This document shows positions 55,681 to 62,344 of a stretch of DNA of 62,344 nucleotides, piece after piece (position 1 is the stretch's first letter; the number at the start of each line of letters is the position of its first letter). The stretch lies in contig NZ_JARUVL010000016.1 in assembly GCF_030137545.1 (NCBI RefSeq), positions 1-62,344 of the forward strand, written 5' to 3'. A program made the position numbers and the translations under genes. The notes below the pieces were generated by a model. The model saw only the letters and a program-made list of their open reading frames with translations, was not told the origin of the DNA and made no database searches. This DNA comes from Virgibacillus sp. LDC-1 (lineage in GTDB: Bacteria > Bacillota > Bacilli > Bacillales > Amphibacillaceae).

Positions 55681-56658
55681 ATGAAGCAGTGCTGTAAAAC
55701 GATTGTTCCCACCATTTTAATTGGATGTTGGGTGGCAATGGTCTTAATTGACTCATTGCCGATACTTGGTATAGCGGCAATAAGTGCCAAGACGAATGAT
55801 CCCCATACAAAGCAAGTTACAACGGTTCCGATTGACCAAGGGGCATTAGATGTATGGTTTGAAGGAGAAGTTCGTGTTACTTCTAAAGCTGTTCATGTGA
55901 AAGGAATGACGAACTTACTTCCAGGTTCTAAGATTCAGCTTGTTGTTAAAGGAGAAAATGCTATACTCATTCAAACAGATACACAAGCGATTGTGAATGA
56001 AAATGGCGATTTTGTATTTCATCGTAATCTACCAAAAGGTGTGAACGGAATTCTTCATGTAGAAATAGAATTTGATCCACGTTTCCAATCACGATCGATT
56101 GCACAGCATTACGAGGAAAAAATGTCTGGAAACTTCGTTCGTTTATTTAGTGAATTACATGAAATGTATAGCGTAGCTACTTTTCAGCATACGGTCTTTT
56201 TAGAGGATGAAGAAGTAACATTTCCGATAAAAGAACCAGCATGGGATATTCCAGAGGATTATGCCATGCCAGATATATGGATTGAGGTTGATTTAAAAGA
56301 GCAGGGAGCATATTTAGTTATTCAAATGAAAAGTAATATAATTGAAGGAACGTTTTTAAGAGCAAATGCCGCAATTCCAGGTTATATAACAGCTGGATTT
56401 CAAGGAACAGCATATACAAATCCAGATGGTACAGCTGTTTTTTATATGGAAAACCCACGAAAAGACCGCCGTATTAAGAATTTACAAACGTATGAAATTG
56501 TTCTATCGATGGATCCAGAGGAAGGAAAAAATGGGCAGCATGTTCGCGAACAATATGGTGAAGGTGGAGAAAAGCTATTAGGAGAGTTTGTGAAAAAAGA
56601 GCCTGACGGGAGTAAGGGAATTGAACGGAAAATAAAAGTGCAAGTCGATGAATTGTAG
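55681..56658 (+). CDS. Secreted or membrane-anchored protein of unknown function
   Basis: I do not recognise this 325-residue protein. Residues 7-33 form a hydrophobic signal or anchor segment after a basic start; the rest (38-325) is hydrophilic and beta-rich. Two repeats can be seen: each has a strand such as D-V-W-F-E or D-I-W-I-E-V-D, a loop containing L-L-P-G-S or I-P-G-Y-I, and a N-x-D-G or N-E-N-G-D turn followed by F-x-x-x-x-P-x, suggesting two immunoglobulin-like modules. AAAGGAG precedes the ATG. It is upstream of the yisP-like gene and divergent from the MFS gene. Confidence 0.65.
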   Translation: MKQCCKTIVPTILIGCWVAMVLIDSLPILGIAAISAKTNDPHTKQVTTVPIDQGALDVWFEGEVRVTSKAVHVKGMTNLLPGSKIQLVVKGENAILIQTDTQAIVNENGDFVFHRNLPKGVNGILHVEIEFDPRFQSRSIAQHYEEKMSGNFVRLFSELHEMYSVATFQHTVFLEDEEVTFPIKEPAWDIPEDYAMPDIWIEVDLKEQGAYLVIQMKSNIIEGTFLRANAAIPGYITAGFQGTAYTNPDGTAVFYMENPRKDRRIKNLQTYEIVLSMDPEEGKNGQHVREQYGEGGEKLLGEFVKKEPDGSKGIERKIKVQVDEL

Positions 56659-56787
56659 TCGGTTTGCCTTCGGTTGTTCTTGTGAATAATTGAAATCTAT
56701 GATGATTGGTTATGCATAGGAAAAGAAATAACGCATCGTTTTTGTTATACTAGTAATAACGCATGTTCCTTAAAGGAGGCACTTTCA

Positions 56788-57606
56788 GTGAGTGAAGAAG
56801 TATTATTGGAAAAAGAAGCAATGCATGTATTAAAGCTTACAAGCAGAACCTTTTATATACCAATAAAATTATTAAAACAACCATTGCGAAAAACAGTAGC
56901 ATCGGCATATTTATGCATGCGTGCGATTGATGAAATGGAAGATCATCCTGAGATGGATAAAGCAACAAAGCAGCATCTATTACGAGAAACGAGCCGCTTG
57001 TTATCTGGTCCTTTTGATAAAGAAGCATACCAAGCGCTAATAGAGCCACATGCGTCATTATTGCCAGAAGTAACGCTCCGTCTAGGAGATTGGATTGATT
57101 TTTGCCCACAAGAAATTGTACATAAAGTAACCGAATCGACTCGCATTATGGCAACAGGTATGGCAGATTGGGTGGAACGTGAGTGGCAGGTTAAGACGAA
57201 GGAAGATCTAGACGATTATACGTATTATGTTGCGGGTCTTGTCGGTGTCATGCTTTCAGATATTTGGAGATGGTACGATGGAACCGAAACAAATCGAGAA
57301 CTGGCTATTGCCTACGGAAGAGGACTCCAAGCAGTAAATGTGTTACGAAATAAAGATGAAGATGCAGAACGAGGTGTTCGTTTCTTTCCTGACAATTGGA
57401 CGCGCGCTGATATGTTTATGTATGCAGAGGACAACCTTGCTAAAGCGGATGAATATATGAAGGATATACAGACGCGGAATATCCAGTTGTTTTGCAGTAT
57501 TCCGTTAGCACTTGCGAAGAAAACCCTGAAGGCATTAAAGCGCGGAGAAGAAAAAATGTCACGCCAGGAAGTCGAAGAAACCGTGGAAGAGATATTAAAT
57601 AAGTGA
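56788..57606 (+). CDS. Squalene/phytoene synthase-fold enzyme, YisP-like
   Basis: A 272-residue all-helical prenyl enzyme with the first aspartate-rich motif complete (D48-x-x-x-D52). The second motif, normally with R-D-x-x-E-D, reads R187-N188-K-D-E191-D192, so its first aspartate is asparagine. Its length and wording (S-R-T-F-Y-I-P-I) match B. subtilis YisP, which has been reported to act as a farnesyl diphosphate phosphatase rather than a synthase. No carotenoid desaturase is nearby, which fits that reading. AAAGGAGG precedes the start. Confidence 0.8.
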   Translation: MSEEVLLEKEAMHVLKLTSRTFYIPIKLLKQPLRKTVASAYLCMRAIDEMEDHPEMDKATKQHLLRETSRLLSGPFDKEAYQALIEPHASLLPEVTLRLGDWIDFCPQEIVHKVTESTRIMATGMADWVEREWQVKTKEDLDDYTYYVAGLVGVMLSDIWRWYDGTETNRELAIAYGRGLQAVNVLRNKDEDAERGVRFFPDNWTRADMFMYAEDNLAKADEYMKDIQTRNIQLFCSIPLALAKKTLKALKRGEEKMSRQEVEETVEEILNK

Positions 57607-57700
57607 TGACAATATAGGAATACAGCATTTCTTTCTATGGGGGAAATCAGCTGTGTTCGTAAAAAAGAAGGCACGAGCAGTACAATCTATAAAAGATAGC

Positions 57701-57742
57701 GGTCAGGCAGATTATCATTCGATGATCTGCCTGACCTTTTTA
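57701..57742 (+). terminator. Rho-independent terminator of the yisP-like gene
   Basis: GGTCAGGCAGAT pairs with ATCTGCCTGACC (12 bp) followed by TTTTTAT. Confidence 0.92.
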
Positions 57743-57761
57743 TTAGCTAAGATGTGAAAAA

Positions 57762-58247
57762 CTAAAAGCATTGGAAGGATTGAATGCGGTCTAAGTCAAT
57801 TCCAAAGTAAACCCATCTGTTTCGTTGCCACCTATAGCCTGCAATTGAGTTTCTACCGATGAAGACTGGATAAAACCAGAACGAACTTCTTCTCAGCCAT
57901 ATATAGGTATAACGATATAAGCAACGGCGAATCGCTCCAGGATCTACAGCAAAGGTTTGCATAGAGGGCTGCTGGGGCTCAAAGGCTGGTGGTGGACTTG
58001 TAGGTGGTCCCCCATCCATACCTCCAGGTTGCCCGGGAAAACCTCCACCTCCTGGAAATGGGGGATTTACTCCTCCAGGCTGTCCAGGGAAGCCCGGTCC
58101 ACCAGGAAAAGGTGGGTAAGCAGGAGGTTGTTGTCCTGGAAAGCCTGCTCCACCTGGCCACATGCCTGGAAACATTTGATTCATCATACCAGGAAAGTTA
58201 AATTGTCTATCATCATAATCGATGTATGAAGGGTCATCATAATACAT
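57762..58247 (-). CDS. Pro/Gly-rich protein with aromatic C-terminal domain
   Basis: A 161-residue protein in three parts: an acidic tyrosine-rich start, a P-G-rich low-complexity stretch (residues 28-95, with repeated F-P-G-Q-P-G-G and P-P-F-P-G-G), and a conserved-looking C-terminal domain rich in Tyr, Trp, Arg and Phe, with G-I-D-L-x-R-I-Q-S-F near the end. Such proteins are common in sporulating Bacillaceae and some are coat or surface components; no function is established. GGAGGC precedes the ATG. Confidence 0.7.
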   Translation of the reverse strand: MYYDDPSYIDYDDRQFNFPGMMNQMFPGMWPGGAGFPGQQPPAYPPFPGGPGFPGQPGGVNPPFPGGGGFPGQPGGMDGGPPTSPPPAFEPQQPSMQTFAVDPGAIRRCLYRYTYIWLRRSSFWFYPVFIGRNSIAGYRWQRNRWVYFGIDLDRIQSFQCF

Positions 58248-58370
58248 CGTTCATTGCCTCCTTTTTGATAATGCCTTACTTTACTATATGGTGAATTCGT
58301 CTAGAAAGGGATTGATTTTATCAAGAATGGGCGGACGAATGTCTATTTTTTTAAAAAATACGAAGAAGGA

Positions 58371-58401
58371 TTGACTATCACGTTACGTGATGCTTTATAG
58401 T
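58371..58401 (+). promoter_or_regulatory. MerR-type promoter with 19-bp spacer and operator
   Basis: TTGACT and TATAGT are separated by 19 bp, too long for unaided sigma-A use. The spacer holds the perfect dyad ATCACG-TTA-CGTGAT at 58377-58391. This is the textbook layout for activation by a MerR protein twisting the spacer, and the MerR-family gene lies just downstream. Confidence 0.85.
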
Positions 58402-58423
58402 GTAGTGGAAAGGAGGTTCTCCC

Positions 58424-59164
58424 ATGAAGGTGAAAGAGGTTGCAGAATTAACGGGAATAAGTGTGCGTACACTCCACCATTATGATGATATTGGATTATT
58501 ATCTCCCCAAAAGATGCCGGGCTCAGGCTATCGCTTATATGAAACAAAAGATTTAGAAAAGCTACAGCAAATATTATTCTTTAGGGAGCTTGATTTTCCA
58601 TTAAGGCAAATCAAAGAAATTATGATGAGCCCGCTATATGATCATGAAGAAGCACTTCGTGTGCAACGCAAAATGCTTATCGATAAGCGAAAACGGATTG
58701 ATCAAATGATTACCACAATCAATCAAACGATTCAATGTGAGGAAGGAGAAATAGAGATGACAGATAAAGAACGGTTTGCAGGAATTGATTTCCGACATAA
58801 TCCTTATGAGGAAGAAGCACGACAACGGTGGGGAGACACGGCAGTCGAACAGTCTAAGAAAAAGATAGCAAGTATGGGAGAGGAGGAGCAGCAAGAAATG
58901 GCACAAGCCTTCGATGCGATTTATAAAAAGCTAGCAACAGTTCGCGATGAGCCCGCTGATTCAGAAAAGGCACAAGCATATATTGAAGAATGGTTTCTCT
59001 ATTTGAATCAACTTGGTTCATATTCCCTCGAAGCATTTAAAGGACTTGGTCAAATGTATGTTGATGATCCACGTTTCACAAAAAATATCGATAAATATGG
59101 AGACGGGTTAGCAGAATTTATGAAAAACGCGATGGCAGTATATGCGGAACGAAACCAAAGATAG
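58424..59164 (+). CDS. MerR-family regulator with TipAS drug-binding domain
   Basis: A 246-residue activator: MerR winged HTH at residues 1-70 ([20 protein letters not shown]), a dimer helix to about 110, and a C-terminal TipAS domain (150-240) that in TipA and Mta binds thiopeptides or other drugs. The promoter shows autoregulation. No target pump gene is directly downstream, since a terminator follows at once. Confidence 0.88.
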   Translation: MKVKEVAELTGISVRTLHHYDDIGLLSPQKMPGSGYRLYETKDLEKLQQILFFRELDFPLRQIKEIMMSPLYDHEEALRVQRKMLIDKRKRIDQMITTINQTIQCEEGEIEMTDKERFAGIDFRHNPYEEEARQRWGDTAVEQSKKKIASMGEEEQQEMAQAFDAIYKKLATVRDEPADSEKAQAYIEEWFLYLNQLGSYSLEAFKGLGQMYVDDPRFTKNIDKYGDGLAEFMKNAMAVYAERNQR

Positions 59165-59170
59165 GAATGT

Positions 59171-59202
59171 AAGACGCTGTGATAAAACACAGCGTCTTTT
59201 TA
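59171..59202 (+). terminator. Rho-independent terminator of the MerR gene
   Basis: AAGACGCTGTG pairs with CACAGCGTCTT over 11 bp, followed by TTTTT. Confidence 0.9.
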
Positions 59203-59303
59203 ATCTCAATATGCTTGCGTGCTGACAAACTAGTTAAGCAGCTTTGTTCTCTGCATTTTTAGACGGTGCTTTTTGAACGTTTTCCTTTAAAGAAAAAAAC
59301 AGG

Positions 59304-59332
59304 TTGGTATTTCTGAGAAACAGATGTAAAAT
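59304..59332 (+). promoter_or_regulatory. Promoter of the ABC-LytTR gene with a dyad in the spacer
   Basis: TTGGTA and TAAAAT are 17 bp apart, and TTTCT-G-AGAAA (59310-59320) fills the spacer. The dyad may be an operator, possibly for the LytTR domain of the protein encoded next. Confidence 0.45.
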
Positions 59333-59373
59333 TTGTTGTATATATAAAAAAGAAGCTGTAAAAGGAGAACGTC

Positions 59374-60402
59374 ATGGCATTATTACATATACGCAATTTG
59401 GAAAAGCACCATGGGGATGTTTTGTTATTTCCAGCTTTTGATTTTACAATAGAACAAGGTGAAGTTAAGGCGATTTTCTCGAGCTTGAATGTTCGCACGG
59501 TACTTTTAGATGTTTTAATGGGTACAGAAAGTAGTCCGAACGGAAAGATTACGATTAACGATAAGGCATATGTGGATGGAAAAGCAGCTTATTTATCACA
59601 GGTCGGCTTTCTTCAGTTGAATGCAGGGATATATACACGATTAAAGGTAGATGATCAACTTAAGTTCATTCATCGGTTATATGGAAAGGATAGACAACTG
59701 CAGGAGGTTTTACAAGATGTTCAATTAGCTGAAAAACGTCATCAGGTGATTGGAAAGCTAAGTGAGTCTGAGCAAAGACGTGTACATTACGGGTCTATCC
59801 TTTTGCAAAACCCTGCACTTTATGTTTTTGAAGAGCCTGATTTGAACGTAGACGTGGAGACGAAGCGCGTGTTTATTCATCTAATAGAAAAGCTGAAAAA
59901 AGAAGGAAAAGGCGTTCTTATACTAACGAGCAATATGGAAAGCGCGATTACGGTAACAGATCATGTTTATCGATTAGATGAAAAAGGGCTGCACATGGTA
60001 AAAACCGAATCAAGCAATGCGAAATCTTTAGAGGAAGAAGTAGCAAGTGAAGAGAAAACGTTTCAATTTCATAAGATTCCTACAAAAATTAATGATAAGA
60101 TGGTGCTGTTCGATCCGCCTGAAATTGATTATATTGAAAGTGTAGAAGGTCAAGTAAATTTATATATCAATGGAGATGCTTTTCCAACTAGCTTTACATT
60201 AACAGAGCTTGAAGAACGGCTCATGTATTTTGGGTTTTACCGATGTCATCGCTCTTACATCGTAAATCTGCAAAAGGTAAGAGAGGTTATTACATGGACG
60301 AGGAATAGCTATAGCTTAATTTTAGATGATAAACCTAAATCATCTATTCCGCTTTCTAAGACGAAAATGACACATTTAAAGGATATGCTCGGAGTGAAAT
60401 AA
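59374..60402 (+). CDS. Degenerate ABC ATPase fused to a LytTR DNA-binding domain
   Basis: A 342-residue protein. Residues 1-215 follow the ABC ATPase fold in order, but every catalytic motif is altered: the Walker A place reads F-S-S-L-N-V-R-T-V (residues 35-43, no G-x-G-K), the signature reads L-S-E-S-E-Q-R (129-135), Walker B V-F-E-E-P-D (151-156) keeps its acids, and the H-loop is S-N instead of T-H. Residues 233-340 are a complete LytTR domain (Y-R-C-H-R-S-Y-I-V-N-L). An ABC transporter operon starts 106 bp downstream. It probably acts as an ATP-independent regulator, maybe pairing with the transporter ATPase. Fusions of this kind are known but rarely studied. Confidence 0.82.
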   Translation: MALLHIRNLEKHHGDVLLFPAFDFTIEQGEVKAIFSSLNVRTVLLDVLMGTESSPNGKITINDKAYVDGKAAYLSQVGFLQLNAGIYTRLKVDDQLKFIHRLYGKDRQLQEVLQDVQLAEKRHQVIGKLSESEQRRVHYGSILLQNPALYVFEEPDLNVDVETKRVFIHLIEKLKKEGKGVLILTSNMESAITVTDHVYRLDEKGLHMVKTESSNAKSLEEEVASEEKTFQFHKIPTKINDKMVLFDPPEIDYIESVEGQVNLYINGDAFPTSFTLTELEERLMYFGFYRCHRSYIVNLQKVREVITWTRNSYSLILDDKPKSSIPLSKTKMTHLKDMLGVK

Positions 60403-60460
60403 GCACCATTCAACCTCTGAAATACGCTTTTCAGAGAAAATATACTGTATTCATGCGCGT

Positions 60461-60490
60461 TTTTCCTTATTGTATAGTTGTACAGGAAAA
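60461..60490. promoter_or_regulatory. Inverted repeat at the promoter of the downstream ABC genes
   Basis: TTTTCCT and AGGAAAA flank a -10-like TATAGT (60473-60478). No clear -35 box is present, so activator or repressor control is possible. Confidence 0.35.
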
Positions 60491-60508
60491 TAACAGAGGA
60501 GGAAAAGC

Positions 60509-61357
60509 GTGCATAACATTATTGACGTAAAATCATTAGCAAAAATGTTTGGAAATCAAACAGCTTTAGAAAATGTTCATTTTCAAGTAAAGAAAGGGGA
60601 AACATTTGGACTTCTTGGTCCTAGTGGGTCAGGTAAAACGACAACAATTAAAATTTTAACTGGTCAGCTTGCCCCAACAGCGGGAGAAGCATATGTATTT
60701 GAAAAAGCAACATCCCATTTAAAAAAAGGGAAATACAGACAGAAAATGGGCGTTCTGACCGATAATAGTGGGCTATATGCTCGATTATCCATCTACGATA
60801 ATTTAAAGCTATATGCTGATTTATATAATGTAGCAGCAAAGCGCATTGATGAAGTGCTAGATATGGTGAATTTGCGACAGGAGCAGAAAAAAATCGTATC
60901 AAAGCTTTCAAAGGGGATGCTGCAGCGTGTAACTTTAGCACGAGCATTACTGCATGAGCCAGAGCTTTTGTTTTTAGATGAGCCTACGTCAGCACTCGAT
61001 CCAGTGAATTCAAAGCATATCCATGAAGGGCTTCGAAGACTAAATGAACAAGGCACAACCATTTTTTTAACGACACATGACATGTTAGAGGCGGAGCAAC
61101 TTTGCGATCGGGTTGCATTGTTGCATAAAGGGATGATTCGTTTACTTGATGGACCGATGGCCCTTCGTCGCCAATTTTCAGATGGTTCGTTAGTTCTTGA
61201 ACTAAAGGATGGGCGAGTAGTAAAGCTACCTGGTGGAGCTGACGGGGCAAAGGAAGTATATCAATATATGTCCACAAATAATGTCATCTCGATTCATTCG
61301 AATGAACCAACATTAGGGGATATTTTTGTTGAAGTAACGGGGAGGGAATTAATATGA
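60509..61357 (+). CDS. ABC transporter ATP-binding protein
   Basis: A 282-residue ATPase with intact motifs: Walker A G-P-S-G-S-G-K-T-T, signature L-S-K-G-M-L-Q, Walker B L-F-L-D-E-P-T-S-A-L-D, H-loop T-T-H-D. The sequence resembles drug/lantibiotic exporters of the CcmA class. It starts at a GTG behind GAGGAGG and overlaps the permease gene by four bases. Its neighbour upstream is the ABC-LytTR regulator. Confidence 0.88.
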   Translation: MHNIIDVKSLAKMFGNQTALENVHFQVKKGETFGLLGPSGSGKTTTIKILTGQLAPTAGEAYVFEKATSHLKKGKYRQKMGVLTDNSGLYARLSIYDNLKLYADLYNVAAKRIDEVLDMVNLRQEQKKIVSKLSKGMLQRVTLARALLHEPELLFLDEPTSALDPVNSKHIHEGLRRLNEQGTTIFLTTHDMLEAEQLCDRVALLHKGMIRLLDGPMALRRQFSDGSLVLELKDGRVVKLPGGADGAKEVYQYMSTNNVISIHSNEPTLGDIFVEVTGRELI

Positions 61358-62064
61358 TGCCTTCGATGAAGCGCTTGATGGCTATATTTCAAAAAGACAT
61401 AAAGGACTTATCAAAAAACATGTTTGTTTCTACTTCCGTTCTTATGCCGGTTATTTTTGCTGCTGTTTACGGGGGGATGGAAGTTGTAACACTTGAGATA
61501 CACTTTCTTTCAATAAATATCGCATTTGTCATGGTTGCAGCATATATTCAATGTGCATTAATAGCAGAGGAAAAGGAAAAAAATACACTCCGCGGCTTGA
61601 TGCTGTCACCAGCGACTATTCCTGAAATCCTAGCAGGAAAAAGTTTAGTGTCCTTTATTTTGACGATTATAACGATTGTTTTAAGTGCAATACTAACAGG
61701 CTATGAGCCAGCAAATTTCGTATTAATAGCGATCGCCATTATTATTTCTACGCTTTTTTATCTTGGACTAGGAACTTTATTAGGTCTACTTACCAAATCA
61801 GTTGTAGAAGCGTCAGTTGTGATCCTGCCCTTTTTCTTTATTTTTGGATTTAGTATCTTTATTGAGTTTTTAATTGAGAAGAATCCTGTTTTTGCTATCG
61901 CAGAATACATGCCCAATATTCAATTAATGGAGTTTGCAGCGAAGGTACAAGAGGGATTGGGGTTTATGGATGTTTGGTTCCATCTAATGATTATGGTTGC
62001 CTGGACCGTTGGTATAGCAATACTAGCGGTAATTACCTTTAAGAAACGTGAGATGGATTATTAG
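61354..62064 (+). CDS. ABC transporter permease (ABC-2 type)
   Basis: A 236-residue protein with six predicted helices and ABC-2 features: an N-terminal cytoplasmic segment, the E-E-K-E-K-N-T-L-R-G-L-M-L-S-P motif typical of ABC-2 permeases, and a late short amphipathic loop. With the overlapping ATPase it forms an exporter. The exported compound is unknown; bacteriocin or antibiotic self-protection is common for LytTR-linked examples. Confidence 0.85.
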   Translation: MMPSMKRLMAIFQKDIKDLSKNMFVSTSVLMPVIFAAVYGGMEVVTLEIHFLSINIAFVMVAAYIQCALIAEEKEKNTLRGLMLSPATIPEILAGKSLVSFILTIITIVLSAILTGYEPANFVLIAIAIIISTLFYLGLGTLLGLLTKSVVEASVVILPFFFIFGFSIFIEFLIEKNPVFAIAEYMPNIQLMEFAAKVQEGLGFMDVWFHLMIMVAWTVGIAILAVITFKKREMDY

Positions 62065-62191
62065 GGTAAGAATGAATTGAATATTGTATAAGTGGATAGA
62101 AGGTTGGAAAGTAATTTATATAGGATAATAGAAAGAATTTGCTTCTTATTCTGCTTAAGAAGCAGTTTATTAAGCACTTCATAAACTAAAA

Positions 62192-62220
62192 TGGACGGCT
62201 AACACAGAATTAGCCGTCCA
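62192..62220 (+). terminator. Hairpin after the ABC operon
   Basis: TGGACGGCTAA pairs with TTAGCCGTCCA over 11 bp with a 7-base loop. There is no T tract, and a second hairpin with T tract follows. Confidence 0.5.
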
Positions 62221-62228
62221 GGGAGTGT

Positions 62229-62286
62229 AAACTGAACTGTGTAAGTAGGAGAGCGTACGGCTCTTGCTTCGCAGTTCAGTTTTTTT
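62229..62286 (+). terminator. Structured terminator near the right end
   Basis: AAACTGAACTG pairs with CAGTTCAGTTT, with an inner AGAGC/GCTCT helix, followed by seven T. It may close the ABC operon or end a small RNA. Confidence 0.65.
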
Positions 62287-62325
62287 ATTGTAAGATAAAA
62301 ATATAGCGATTGGGAGGTTATTCTA

Positions 62326-62344
62326 TTGACCAAGTCAAAGCGAA
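62326..62344 (+). CDS. Start of a gene cut by the window end
   Basis: GGGAGG at 62312-62317 precedes a TTG at 62326, giving at least M-T-K-S-K-R. Only six codons are visible, so no product can be named. Confidence 0.3.

Overview
The window is a low-GC chromosomal segment of an endospore-forming Firmicute of the Bacillaceae. The evidence is the strong AGGAGG-type ribosome binding sites, frequent TTG and GTG starts, a SleL/YaaH-type cortex-lysis glucosaminidase, and many relatives of Bacillus subtilis genes (adaA/alkA, nrnB, yugN, helD, pdxK, tmrB, ykhA, yqxD, yloB, a yisP-like gene). A BCCT transporter, a Ktr-type potassium channel, RF3 and psuKG would fit a halotolerant genus near Oceanobacillus or Virgibacillus; that placement is inference. 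I see no rRNA, tRNA, CRISPR array, prophage or intact insertion sequence.

Layout. 1-3.5 kb: a frameshifted P-loop kinase remnant, a double ferritin-like protein, a small superinfection-immunity-type membrane protein, an acetyltransferase and a serine hydrolase. 3.6-5.7 kb: pseudouridine catabolism (psuK-psuG), with an HTH fused to the kinase and operator-like dyads at its promoter. 5.8-8 kb: divergent alkylation-damage repair genes (ogt and adaA against alkA). 8-14.2 kb: VOC protein, Ktr potassium channel, RF3, NrnB-like nanoRNase and a YugN-like protein. 14.3-24.2 kb: HelD, an alpha/beta hydrolase, BrnQ, a GntR regulator divergent from a BCCT carrier, a RluA-type pseudouridine synthase and a 21-bp minisatellite. 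24.2-36 kb: PdxK, Nudix, AdhE, an APH-like kinase, an MMPL exporter, TmrB overlapping an rRNA methyltransferase, and the LysM-GH18 enzyme. 35.9-36.2 kb: a cobalamin riboswitch with its own terminator and no B12 gene behind it. 36.3-42.4 kb: YkhA thioesterase, YqxD, calcium P-type ATPase, gene debris and a second alkylbase glycosylase. 42.1-46 kb: a probable toxin-tail remnant with a possible immunity gene, then a YtrA-type GntR/ABC operon. 46-55.4 kb: acetyltransferase, DUF4064, EamA, DUF3900, AI-2E family protein, an ABC-F protein behind a leader peptide and attenuator, DUF1572 and an MFS pump. 55.7-62.3 kb: a secreted protein, a YisP-like enzyme, a Pro/Gly-rich protein, a TipA-type MerR regulator, and an ABC transporter next to a regulator that fuses a degenerate ABC ATPase to a LytTR DNA-binding domain.

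Two themes recur. The first is leader or operator control readable from sequence: psuK dyads, a MerR 19-bp-spacer promoter, a YtrA operator, the ABC-F attenuator, a possible MFS attenuator and the B12 riboswitch. The second is an interspersed repeat of about 85-300 bp in six places, always between genes; the copy at 23.7 kb is split by the minisatellite. The strongest candidates for new biology are the ABC-LytTR fusion with its transporter, the psuK kinase-repressor with its tandem dyads, the orphan cobalamin riboswitch and the ABC-F leader peptide.
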